Part shown: one piece after another, positions 1 to 4,155 of the stretch
How the letters are laid out: the number at the start of each line of letters is the position of its first letter
Numbering within the stretch: position 1 is the stretch's first letter
Source: Actinomycetes bacterium
GTDB taxonomy: Bacteria > Actinomycetota > Actinomycetes > Actinomycetales > Microbacteriaceae
DNA: 6,748 nucleotides
NCBI GenBank assembly: GCA_023432305.1
Contig: JAEYUT010000371.1
Location: 1-6,748, forward strand
Reading direction: 5' to 3'
The notes under the pieces: generated by a model
What the model was told of the DNA's origin: nothing
The model's database searches: none
The model's input: only the letters and a program-made list of their open reading frames with translations
Position numbers and translations under genes: made by a program

Positions 1-382
1 GCTCACCAAGGGTCAGGGCGGCGGGCTCTCGCCTCTCAATTACTACTACCGCGAGTGCGTCGACTTCGTCGTGTGGCGTCTGAACCGCGATGCGGGCTCT
101 ACGAAGGCGCCGTTCAAGTACACGTGGTCGAACCTCACCCCGGGCGCCGGCAGCGCGCGCTCGTGGAAGCGCCAGTGGGAGAAGCACGGCTGGGAGGTCA
201 GCTCGACCCCGCAGGCAGGCTGGGTCGCATGGTTCCCCGGCGGCAACCACGTCTCGTACGTCAACTCGGTGCTCGCGGACGGCTCCGTGCTCATCGAGGA
301 GTACAACTGGGGTCCGCACCTCTACGGTCAGCGGATCATTCCCGCCTCCGACGCGCTCTACCTCGCCCCGCCGCCCCGCTGA
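1..382 (+). CDS. CHAP-domain cell-wall hydrolase, C-terminal part (5' end outside window)
   Basis: The frame is open from the window edge (first full codon at base 2) to TGA at 380-382, giving 126 residues of the C-terminal part. It fits a CHAP domain, a papain-like fold that cleaves peptidoglycan amide bonds outside the cell. Numbering from the first visible residue, the catalytic Cys is Cys19 in YYYRECVDF, the His is His83 in GGNHVSYVN, and the third polar position lies in EEYNW (99-103). The domain ends about 10 residues before the stop, so it is the C-terminal module. The signal peptide, linkers or binding domains would lie upstream and are not visible. Members with this REC-DFV-WRLNRD wording are common in Microbacterium-like actinobacteria. 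The family call is firm; whether it acts as an amidase or an endopeptidase cannot be told from this sequence. Confidence 0.9.
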   Translation, partial: LTKGQGGGLSPLNYYYRECVDFVVWRLNRDAGSTKAPFKYTWSNLTPGAGSARSWKRQWEKHGWEVSSTPQAGWVAWFPGGNHVSYVNSVLADGSVLIEEYNWGPHLYGQRIIPASDALYLAPPPR

Positions 383-396
383 TCCGCGGCGCGACG

Positions 397-423
397 TTGC
401 CGCCAGCGGTCGCCGCGTAGACT
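397..423 (+). promoter_or_regulatory. Putative promoter of the tRNA-Arg gene
   Basis: A TAGACT hexamer at 418-423 is a good actinobacterial -10. A TTGCCG at 397-402 is a possible -35, though its 15-base spacer is short. The predicted start near 430 would give a pre-tRNA leader of about 20 bases. This is inference from position and hexamers only. Confidence 0.4.
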
Positions 424-432
424 TCTGCAGGT

Positions 433-446
433 CGGGCTTCGGCCCG
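433..446 (+). repeat. Short hairpin with UUCG tetraloop just upstream of the tRNA
   Basis: CGGGC (433-437), TTCG loop (438-441) and GCCCG (442-446) form a perfect five-base-pair stem closed by C-G around a UUCG tetraloop, one of the most stable small RNA hairpins. It lies three bases before the tRNA. It could sit in the pre-tRNA 5' leader, or mark the end of the upstream CHAP transcript. No T-run follows, so it is not called a terminator. Confidence 0.5.
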
Positions 447-449
447 CCC

Positions 450-524
450 GCCTCTGTAGCTCAATGGAAGAGCAGTTCCGTCCTAAGGAAAGGGTTGGGG
501 GTTCGAGTCCCTCCAGGGGCACCA
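450..524 (+). tRNA. tRNA-Arg, anticodon CCT (reads AGG), CCA encoded
   Basis: A full cloverleaf can be folded. The acceptor stem is 450-456 with 514-520 (six Watson-Crick pairs and one G-U). The D stem is GCTC/GAGC (459-462/470-473) around a seven-base loop carrying GG. The anticodon stem is 475-479/487-491 with loop GTCCTAA, which places CCT at 482-484 after the conserved T. The variable loop is five bases. The T arm is 497-501/509-513 with loop TTCGAGT. The discriminator is A521 and CCA is encoded at 522-524. The outer anticodon-stem pair (475-491) is a G-A mismatch. The gene converges on the regulator gene at 555-839, only 30 bases away, and no clear terminator lies between them. Confidence 0.95.
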
Positions 525-554
525 CTCACCGACGTGCTCGCGGGCGCCAGCCGA

Positions 555-839
555 TCAGGCCAGCGACAGGAACAGCTTCTCCAGCTCCTCCGTGTCGGCG
601 TCTGCCATCTCGGGGTTGGTCAGGCACTCCTTGAGGTTGGTGGAGATCACCAGGAAGCCGGCGCGGTCGAGCGCCTTGGAGACGGCGGAGAGCTGCTGCA
701 CGACGTCGCGGCAGGGGGCGTCGTCTTCGATCGCGCTGATGACGGCGGCGAGCTGCCCCTGAGCGCGGCGCAGGCGGTTGACGATCTTGCGCTGTGCCTC
801 GGGGTCGTGGGCGGCCGTGGGGAGGTCGGCGGTGCTCAT
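555..839 (-). CDS. CstR-like persulfide-sensing repressor of the CsoR/FrmR (DUF156) family
   Basis: 94 residues, normal length for this all-helical tetrameric DNA-binding family. The start is ATG at 837-839, with AGAGGA (845-850 on the complement) five bases upstream. Longer in-frame extensions run through the operator region and are rejected. The family core is visible: RLRRAQGQL (22-30), Cys43, then a helix ending in STNLKEC with Cys72. Copper sensors (CsoR) use Cys-His-Cys at relative spacing 0, +25 and +29. Here those positions are Cys43, Asn68 and Cys72, so the copper-binding His is missing while both cysteines are kept exactly 29 apart. That is the CstR pattern, in which the two cysteines form di- or trisulfide links with persulfides and release DNA. 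The divergent thioredoxin and rhodanese genes support a sulfur role. The gene is probably autoregulated through the palindromes at 870-906. Family assignment is near certain; sulfur rather than metal sensing is a strong inference. Confidence 0.9.
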   Translation of the reverse strand: MSTADLPTAAHDPEAQRKIVNRLRRAQGQLAAVISAIEDDAPCRDVVQQLSAVSKALDRAGFLVISTNLKECLTNPEMADADTEELEKLFLSLA

Positions 840-854
840 GAGGGTCCTCTCGTG

Positions 855-883
855 TTGACGCACACCAGGATACCCCGTAGGGT
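855..883 (+). promoter_or_regulatory. Putative promoter of the rightward sulfur operon
   Basis: TTGACG (855-860) and TAGGGT (878-883) are separated by 17 bases. The -35 is strong and the -10 is weak but keeps the T-A...T pattern. The -10 lies inside the first palindrome (870-885), and the predicted start near 890 abuts the second (891-906). Bound repressor would therefore block polymerase directly. Confidence 0.5.
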
Positions 884-885
884 AT
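870..885. promoter_or_regulatory. Operator-like palindrome 1 for the CstR-type repressor
   Basis: ATACCC and GGGTAT arms (perfect six-base inverted repeat) flank a four-base centre. An AT-flanked C-tract/G-tract of this form is the known operator style of the CsoR/CstR family. It lies between the divergent repressor and operon starts. Confidence 0.75.
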
Positions 886-890
886 CGGAA

Positions 891-906
891 ATACCCCCCG
901 GAGTAT
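891..906. promoter_or_regulatory. Operator-like palindrome 2 for the CstR-type repressor
   Basis: ATACCC and GAGTAT arms match at five of six paired positions around a four-base centre. This copy starts exactly 21 bases after palindrome 1, two helical turns, so both sites face the same side of the DNA. It would cover the start of the rightward transcript. Confidence 0.7.
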
Positions 907-924
907 AGAAAGGACGGTGGCGAC

Positions 925-1110
925 ATGTGTCGACCCACCTCGTGCCGCACCTGCGGCAAGACCACCTGGGCCGGATGCGGCCAGCATGTTCAGGCTGTGC
1001 GTGCGAGCGTTCCCCGCGGACAGTGGTGCGCCGGAAAGCACACCGAGGCGGAGATCGCGGCGGCGCGCGCCGAGCGCGGCGGCTTCTTCGCCCGCCTCTT
1101 CGGGCGGTGA
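925..1110 (+). CDS. Small Cys-rich protein, first gene of the sulfur operon
   Basis: 61 residues, not identified with a named family. The start is ATG at 925, with AGGA at 911-914 ten bases upstream; a GGTGG at 917-920 is also near. Cysteines lie at 2, 7, 10, 18 and 35, with His21 and His39. The CRTCG at 7-11 is a CxxC knuckle, followed by TTWAGCGQH and a QWCAGKH segment. This spacing could hold a zinc ion, or could present reactive thiols. The rest is a short helix rich in Ala and Glu, then a basic, aromatic tail (GGFFARLFGR). There is no signal peptide, so it is probably cytosolic. It is the first gene behind the repressor-controlled promoter and its stop lies four bases before the thioredoxin start, so the two are probably translated together. 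Similar short MCRP-type actinobacterial proteins are, from memory, annotated as hypothetical. A role as sulfane-sulfur or metal carrier is speculation. Confidence 0.85.
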   Translation: MCRPTSCRTCGKTTWAGCGQHVQAVRASVPRGQWCAGKHTEAEIAAARAERGGFFARLFGR

Positions 1111-1114
1111 GTCG

Positions 1115-1486
1115 ATGGCTCTCATCGATCTCACGTCCGACGACTTCGACGCGACCGTCTCGGCGCCGGGAATCGTCCTCGTCGACTTCTGGGCCGACTG
1201 GTGCGCTCCCTGCCGGATGTTCGGCCCGGTCTTCGAGTCGGCCGCCGAACAGCACCCCGACATCACCTTCGGCAAGGTCGACACCGAGGCCGAGCGTCAG
1301 CTCGCCTCCGACCTGCGCATCATGTCGATACCGACGCTCATGGTCTTCCGTGACGGGATCCGCGTCTTCTCACAGGCGGGGGCACTGCCCGGGCCGCAGC
1401 TCGAGAAGCTCATCGAAGCCGCCCGAAACCTCGACATGGACGAGGTGCGCCGCCACGTCGCCGAGCAGGCTTCCGCTGCGCACTGA
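1115..1486 (+). CDS. Thioredoxin
   Basis: 123 residues, a single cytosolic thioredoxin fold. The active site WCAPC is at 29-33 (Cys30, Cys33), preceded by the usual VLVDFWAD strand. The cis-proline is Pro73 in SIPTLMVF, followed by the FRDG turn. The active site has Ala instead of the Gly of classical WCGPC, a frequent variant. The start chosen is ATG at 1115, five bases after the stop of the Cys-rich gene. An in-frame extension reaching back to 917 is only the shadow of the upstream gene. The local ribosome-binding site is weak, so translational coupling is likely. The last 25 or so residues (EAARNLDMDEVRRHVAEQ) extend beyond the fold as a charged helix. In this operon its likely job is to reduce persulfides or disulfides, possibly those on the rhodanese, the Cys-rich protein or the repressor itself. 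Confidence 0.93.
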   Translation: MALIDLTSDDFDATVSAPGIVLVDFWADWCAPCRMFGPVFESAAEQHPDITFGKVDTEAERQLASDLRIMSIPTLMVFRDGIRVFSQAGALPGPQLEKLIEAARNLDMDEVRRHVAEQASAAH

Positions 1487-1534
1487 CCCGCCGCACCTGC
1501 GCACGTCCGCATCCTCGACCGCAAGGAGAACCCC

Positions 1535-1897
1535 ATGAAGCGCTTCATCACCGCCCTCGCCGGCGCTGCGATCGCCGTAACCGCGCTGGCTGGCTGCGCC
1601 GCACCCGCCGAACCGGTCGCCCTCGGCGACGACACCGTGATCATCGACGTCCGCAGTGCGCAGGAGCACGCCGAGGGGCACCTCGACGGCGCGGTCCTGC
1701 TCGACGTCTCGAGCGGCGAGCTGGACGCCGCGATCCCGTCGCTCGACCCGACGCTCGAGTATGCGGTCTACTGCCGTTCAGGCAATCGCTCTGCTCAGGC
1801 CGCTCAGAAGCTGCGTGACGCGGGCTTCGAGAAGATCATCGACCTCGGCTCGCTGCAGTCGGCCTCCGAGGCCACGGGGATCGCCGTCATCCTCTGA
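1535..1897 (+). CDS. Rhodanese-domain lipoprotein (sulfurtransferase)
   Basis: 120 residues. The ATG at 1535 is supported by AAGGAGA at 1523-1529. A lipoprotein signal is clear: basic MKR, hydrophobic stretch 5-19, and lipobox LAGC with Cys21, so the mature protein should be anchored on the outer face of the membrane. One rhodanese domain follows: VIIDVRSAQEHAEGHLDGA (35-53) is the substrate-side motif, and Cys80 in YCRSGNRSA is the persulfide-forming residue with the usual CRSGxR loop. The C-terminus ends right after the last strand and is short for the fold. Rhodaneses move sulfane sulfur between thiols or to cyanide. The gap of 48 bases after the thioredoxin gene holds no visible terminator, so they probably share a transcript. 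It is odd that the thioredoxin is cytosolic and the rhodanese exported; the two would work on opposite sides of the membrane. Confidence 0.93.
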   Translation: MKRFITALAGAAIAVTALAGCAAPAEPVALGDDTVIIDVRSAQEHAEGHLDGAVLLDVSSGELDAAIPSLDPTLEYAVYCRSGNRSAQAAQKLRDAGFEKIIDLGSLQSASEATGIAVIL

Positions 1898-1955
1898 GTC
1901 GGGGACCGCATGACCCGGCCGCCAGATGACGCTCCTTCACGTGCGGCCCCGCTTC

Positions 1956-2021
1956 GTCCCCCAGCTCGCACACCGATGGGGGACAGATCACCGGAAAAAA
2001 CGGGATATGTCCCCTTCGGGG
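1956..2021 (+). promoter_or_regulatory. Cluster of overlapping inverted repeats upstream of the surface-protein gene
   Basis: Three mutually overlapping stems occur. GTCCCCCA (1956-1963) pairs perfectly with TGGGGGAC (1977-1984). GGGGACA (1979-1985) also pairs perfectly with TGTCCCC (2008-2014). The CCCC at 2011-2014 can instead pair with GGGG at 2018-2021. Neighbouring stems exclude one another, and an A6 run (1995-2000) lies inside the second. As DNA, the same layout is three GTCCCC(C) half-sites in alternating orientation, which would suit a regulator. As RNA, it could end the sulfur operon or act as a switch. No known riboswitch class is recognised. The stems are visible facts; the function is open. 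Confidence 0.4.
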
Positions 2022-2067
2022 CCTTCCGACTGATCGTTCTACCCTTCTGGGCCCGAGTACCTTCAGC

Positions 2068-2097
2068 GATGGCGGGCGTCGGGGGGCGCCCGCCATC
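2068..2097 (+). promoter_or_regulatory. Perfect 11-bp hairpin in the leader of the surface-protein gene
   Basis: The arms 2068-2078 and 2087-2097 are perfectly complementary over 11 bases (GATGGCGGGCG and its reverse complement) around an eight-base G-rich loop. The stem can extend by TCA/TGA (2063-2065/2098-2100) with a small bulge. It ends five bases before the purine-rich ribosome-binding site (2103-2110) of the gene starting at 2116. No T-run follows. It may stabilise the leader, regulate translation, or end upstream transcription. A TACCCT at 2040-2045 could be the -10 of a promoter that places this hairpin in the 5' untranslated region. Confidence 0.55.
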
Positions 2098-2115
2098 TGA
2101 CGAAGGGGGACGCCG

Positions 2116-3237
2116 ATGGGGGCACGTCGGACGACGGCATGGGGAGCGCTTGCGGCAGGAGCGATCGCCGCCGCCAGCGTCGTCTCAGGTGCGGCAGCCG
2201 CGCACGCCGCTCCGGCGACGGTGGCGATCGACTGCGCCACGCTGCCCGCCGACGAAGTCCAGTTCATCCTGCTCCCTGGCGAGACGATGACGCTCACCAC
2301 CACGGGCTTCACCTACTTCCAGGACGTGTACTGGGACGACTACGCGCTCCACCCCGCCGGCGACAGCGTGCTGGTCGGCGACGAGCCGGGCTGGCTCTAC
2401 TTCACCGACGATGACGACACCTGCGAACTGTGGGTGGAGGTCACGGTCGCTGGGTCGGAGACGGTGCCCGCAGGCGGCCTTCTGTTCACGCGCGACATCG
2501 AGATCCCCGCCAACCCGAGCGAGCTCGTCGTCGCTCCGAACTCCTCCGACCCGGACGATGAGGGCGATCACCTGTTCGGAGGCCTCGACGGGTGCGATGT
2601 GTGGGCGGGAGGCGACGGACGTCATGTGTACGGCACGCTCGACATCACCGTGCTGCTGAATGGCACCTACACCTTCCGCGGCATGTCGACCGATCCGCTG
2701 CAGGCGTACGTCGGCTACTACGCATGGGATCCGATCGGCGACCCGTTCCTCGCCCTCTACTCCGACTTCGACCCGGCGAATCCGGACGACGGCGTCATCG
2801 GCTGCAATGACGACCTGAACGATGTCGGCGCCGAGAACGACGCCGAGGTGCTCGACGACGGGACGATCATCGAAGGCCACCTGCCGTACTTCGTCGCCGA
2901 TCTCACTCCCGGCGAGTACACGCTCGTGCTCATGACCTATGACGAACTCGGCGTCGATGAGTTCACGGCGGGGATGCAGCACACCTACGCCGACGAGGAC
3001 GAGCCAGGCTACCCGGAGACGGACACGTACCGCAGCTTCGCGATCGGCGCGAAGTCGGTGAGCTTCCAGGTGTGGGGACCGGATGGCGGGCTTCAGATCG
3101 GGCACGCTGAGGCCGCTGCGCCGACGCTCGCCGCAACCGGCGCCACCCCGCTCGCCGGTCTGATCATGGCGTTCGGCCTCGCCTTCGCCGGCGCCGTGCT
3201 CGTCGCCAGCCGGATGCGGGCCCGCCGCACAGCCTGA
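2116..3237 (+). CDS. Secreted surface protein with sortase-E-type LAATG anchor
   Basis: 373 residues. ATG at 2116 follows AAGGGGGA (2103-2110) by five bases. Residues 1-31 form a Sec signal peptide (GARR, long Ala-rich core, AHA before Ala32). The C-terminus has LAATG at 338-342, then a hydrophobic segment and the basic tail SRMRARRTA. This is the LAxTG sorting signal used by class E sortases of actinobacteria, so the protein is probably linked to the cell wall. The mature part is strongly acidic and Asp-rich, with four cysteines (40, 103, 160, 230) that could form two disulfides. Around 170-275 the wording NGTYTFRG, DPFLALYSDFDPANPDD, GCNDD and LTPGEYTLVLMTY resembles beta-sandwich modules of the pre-peptidase C-terminal type in surface proteins; the acidic loops might bind calcium. 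No enzyme motif is seen. A role as adhesin or stalk-like wall protein is a guess. Confidence 0.88.
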   Translation: MGARRTTAWGALAAGAIAAASVVSGAAAAHAAPATVAIDCATLPADEVQFILLPGETMTLTTTGFTYFQDVYWDDYALHPAGDSVLVGDEPGWLYFTDDDDTCELWVEVTVAGSETVPAGGLLFTRDIEIPANPSELVVAPNSSDPDDEGDHLFGGLDGCDVWAGGDGRHVYGTLDITVLLNGTYTFRGMSTDPLQAYVGYYAWDPIGDPFLALYSDFDPANPDDGVIGCNDDLNDVGAENDAEVLDDGTIIEGHLPYFVADLTPGEYTLVLMTYDELGVDEFTAGMQHTYADEDEPGYPETDTYRSFAIGAKSVSFQVWGPDGGLQIGHAEAAAPTLAATGATPLAGLIMAFGLAFAGAVLVASRMRARRTA

Positions 3238-3258
3238 CGAACCCACAGCCCACAGCCC

Positions 3259-3318
3259 GGCGCGGAGGCTGACCCGCGGATTGCCCCCGGAGGGGGGTCC
3301 CCCGTGCCGCTCCGCGCC
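3259..3318 (+). terminator. GC-rich double hairpin, probable terminator after the surface-protein gene
   Basis: GGCGCGGAG (3259-3267) pairs perfectly with CTCCGCGCC (3310-3318). Inside the 42-base loop, CCCCC (3284-3288) pairs with GGGGG (3292-3296), and the adjacent GGGGG/CCCCC (3293-3297/3299-3303) offers an alternative. It starts 21 bases after the stop of the surface-protein gene. There is no T-run, which is common for terminators in high-GC actinobacteria. It ends 19 bases before the next start, so it could also act on that gene's leader. Confidence 0.5.
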
Positions 3319-3337
3319 CCGTAACATGTCGAGTGAT

Positions 3338-3736
3338 ATGGCCCGCAACGACCGCAAACGCGCCCGCGACCTGGCAGAGACGCTCGCATGGGCCCTTCGT
3401 GAGATGAGCCCGCGCGTCACCGCGCTTCCGCAGAATCCCGACGGGCTGGAGCACGGGGTCGCGGTCGAGGTCGTGCCCGGGTATCGCGTGATCCTGTTCC
3501 CGCACGGTGCGCGCTGGCGCGGGCTCATGGTGCAGTACGAGGCAGCAAGCGGTCAGGTGCTGCAGACGTTCGAGCACCAGACCGGTGTCGAGACGGATGA
3601 GGAGGCACCTCGCTGGGGCGCATCCGTCATCCGCGACGTTCTCGTGTCGCTCGTGACGGGCGGCGTGGCGCCCGAGCATACGGAGCTCGCGAGCGAGCGG
3701 CTCACCAAGGTCGAGGGCGTCATCCCTCGCCTCTGA
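3338..3736 (+). CDS. Conserved-looking hypothetical protein, 132 residues
   Basis: No family is recognised. The frame is open much further upstream, but that part runs through the GC hairpin and is rejected. ATG at 3338 (MARNDRKRARD) and ATG at 3326 (four residues longer) are both possible. GAGTG at 3331-3335 is too close to 3338 to be a normal ribosome-binding site, and nothing suitable precedes 3326. A TAACAT at 3322-3327 may be a -10, in which case the mRNA would have almost no leader. The protein is soluble with no signal peptide. It has a basic N-terminal helix (NDRKRARDLAETLAWALREM), a central beta-like part (VAVEVVPGYRVILFPHGARW and following), and an acidic helical C-terminal half. 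Codon use matches the neighbours. The DUF488 gene follows 42 bases later but has its own promoter-like sequence, so a shared transcript is not required. Confidence 0.75.
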   Translation: MARNDRKRARDLAETLAWALREMSPRVTALPQNPDGLEHGVAVEVVPGYRVILFPHGARWRGLMVQYEAASGQVLQTFEHQTGVETDEEAPRWGASVIRDVLVSLVTGGVAPEHTELASERLTKVEGVIPRL

Positions 3737-3743
3737 TTCGTCG

Positions 3744-3772
3744 TTGACGCCTGACGAGCCGGGGGCGAGACT
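3744..3772 (+). promoter_or_regulatory. Promoter for a leaderless DUF488 transcript
   Basis: TTGACG (3744-3749) is followed after 17 bases by GAGACT (3767-3772), close to the actinobacterial TAGACT-type -10. Counting six bases on gives a start at 3779, exactly the A of the ATG. The GGAGG at 3774-3778 touches the ATG and cannot serve as a normal ribosome-binding site for it. Confidence 0.6.
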
Positions 3773-3778
3773 CGGAGG

Positions 3779-4132
3779 ATGTGCGAGCTGCGCATCCGCC
3801 GCATCTACGAACCTGCCGAGCCGGGCGACGGCTTCCGGGCGCTCGTGGACCGCCTGTGGCCGCGCGGCATCTCGACGGAGCACGCCGCATTGGACGCGTG
3901 GTGGAAAGATCTCGCCCCCACCCCTGCGCTGCGCTCCGAATGGCATCGGCATCCGGAGCAGTACGAGAGCTTCGCCGAGCACTATCGGGCGGAGATCGCC
4001 GCCAACCCTGCCGTCGAGGAAGCGCTCTCCGTGATCCGGGCGCAGTCGATCGTGACGCTGCTGTACGGGGCTCACGACACCGAGCGCAACCACGCGATCA
4101 TCCTGCGCGACGCGCTCGCAGCACGGCTCTGA
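3779..4132 (+). CDS. DUF488 family protein (YeaO-like)
   Basis: 117 residues, the normal length of the short DUF488 proteins. Hallmarks are IRRIYEPAEPGDGFRALVDR near the start, VDRLWPRGIS (23-32), the WHRHPEQYESFAEHYRAEI segment in the middle, and LLYGAHDTERNHAIILRD (94-111) near the end. The biochemical function of the family is not established. The start at 3779 matches the usual N-terminus of homologues, which begin a few residues before the R-x-Y-x-P motif, and fits a leaderless mRNA. The product is soluble and cytosolic. It converges on the permease gene with only nine bases between the two stop codons. No functional partner is evident nearby. Confidence 0.93.
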   Translation: MCELRIRRIYEPAEPGDGFRALVDRLWPRGISTEHAALDAWWKDLAPTPALRSEWHRHPEQYESFAEHYRAEIAANPAVEEALSVIRAQSIVTLLYGAHDTERNHAIILRDALAARL

Positions 4133-4138
4133 CCCCGC

Positions 4139-4155
4139 GGCTCACAGGCTGAGCC
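4139..4155. terminator. Small hairpin at the convergent gene ends
   Basis: GGCTCA (4139-4144) pairs perfectly with TGAGCC (4150-4155) over a five-base loop. It spans the stop codon of the leftward permease gene and begins seven bases after the stop of the rightward DUF488 gene. It could terminate both transcripts, but the stem is short and no T-run exists on either strand. Confidence 0.35.

Noticed and set aside
450..524. tRNA gene as an integration site for a mobile element
   Set aside because: tRNA 3' ends often serve as attachment sites, but no integrase and no second copy of the tRNA 3' end was seen in the window.
55..908. Two long rightward frames overlapping the CHAP gene, the tRNA and the repressor gene
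   Set aside because: They are Arg/Pro-rich out-of-frame readings typical of GC-rich DNA, and one passes straight through the tRNA. The CHAP and repressor frames carry clear family motifs.
1910..2290. A possible small gene in the rhodanese to surface-protein gap
   Set aside because: It is Pro/Arg-rich without motif or ribosome-binding site, and it runs through the hairpins and into the signal peptide of the next gene.
3242..3258. Short direct repeat CCCACAG-CCCACAG
   Set aside because: Two copies of seven bases in GC-rich DNA are expected by chance, and nothing else marks it as a repeat array or attachment site.
2185..3528. A 447-residue leftward frame opposite the surface-protein gene
   Set aside because: It is antisense to a gene with signal peptide, sorting signal and ribosome-binding site. 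Its own translation is His/Arg/Val-rich with no recognisable domain.
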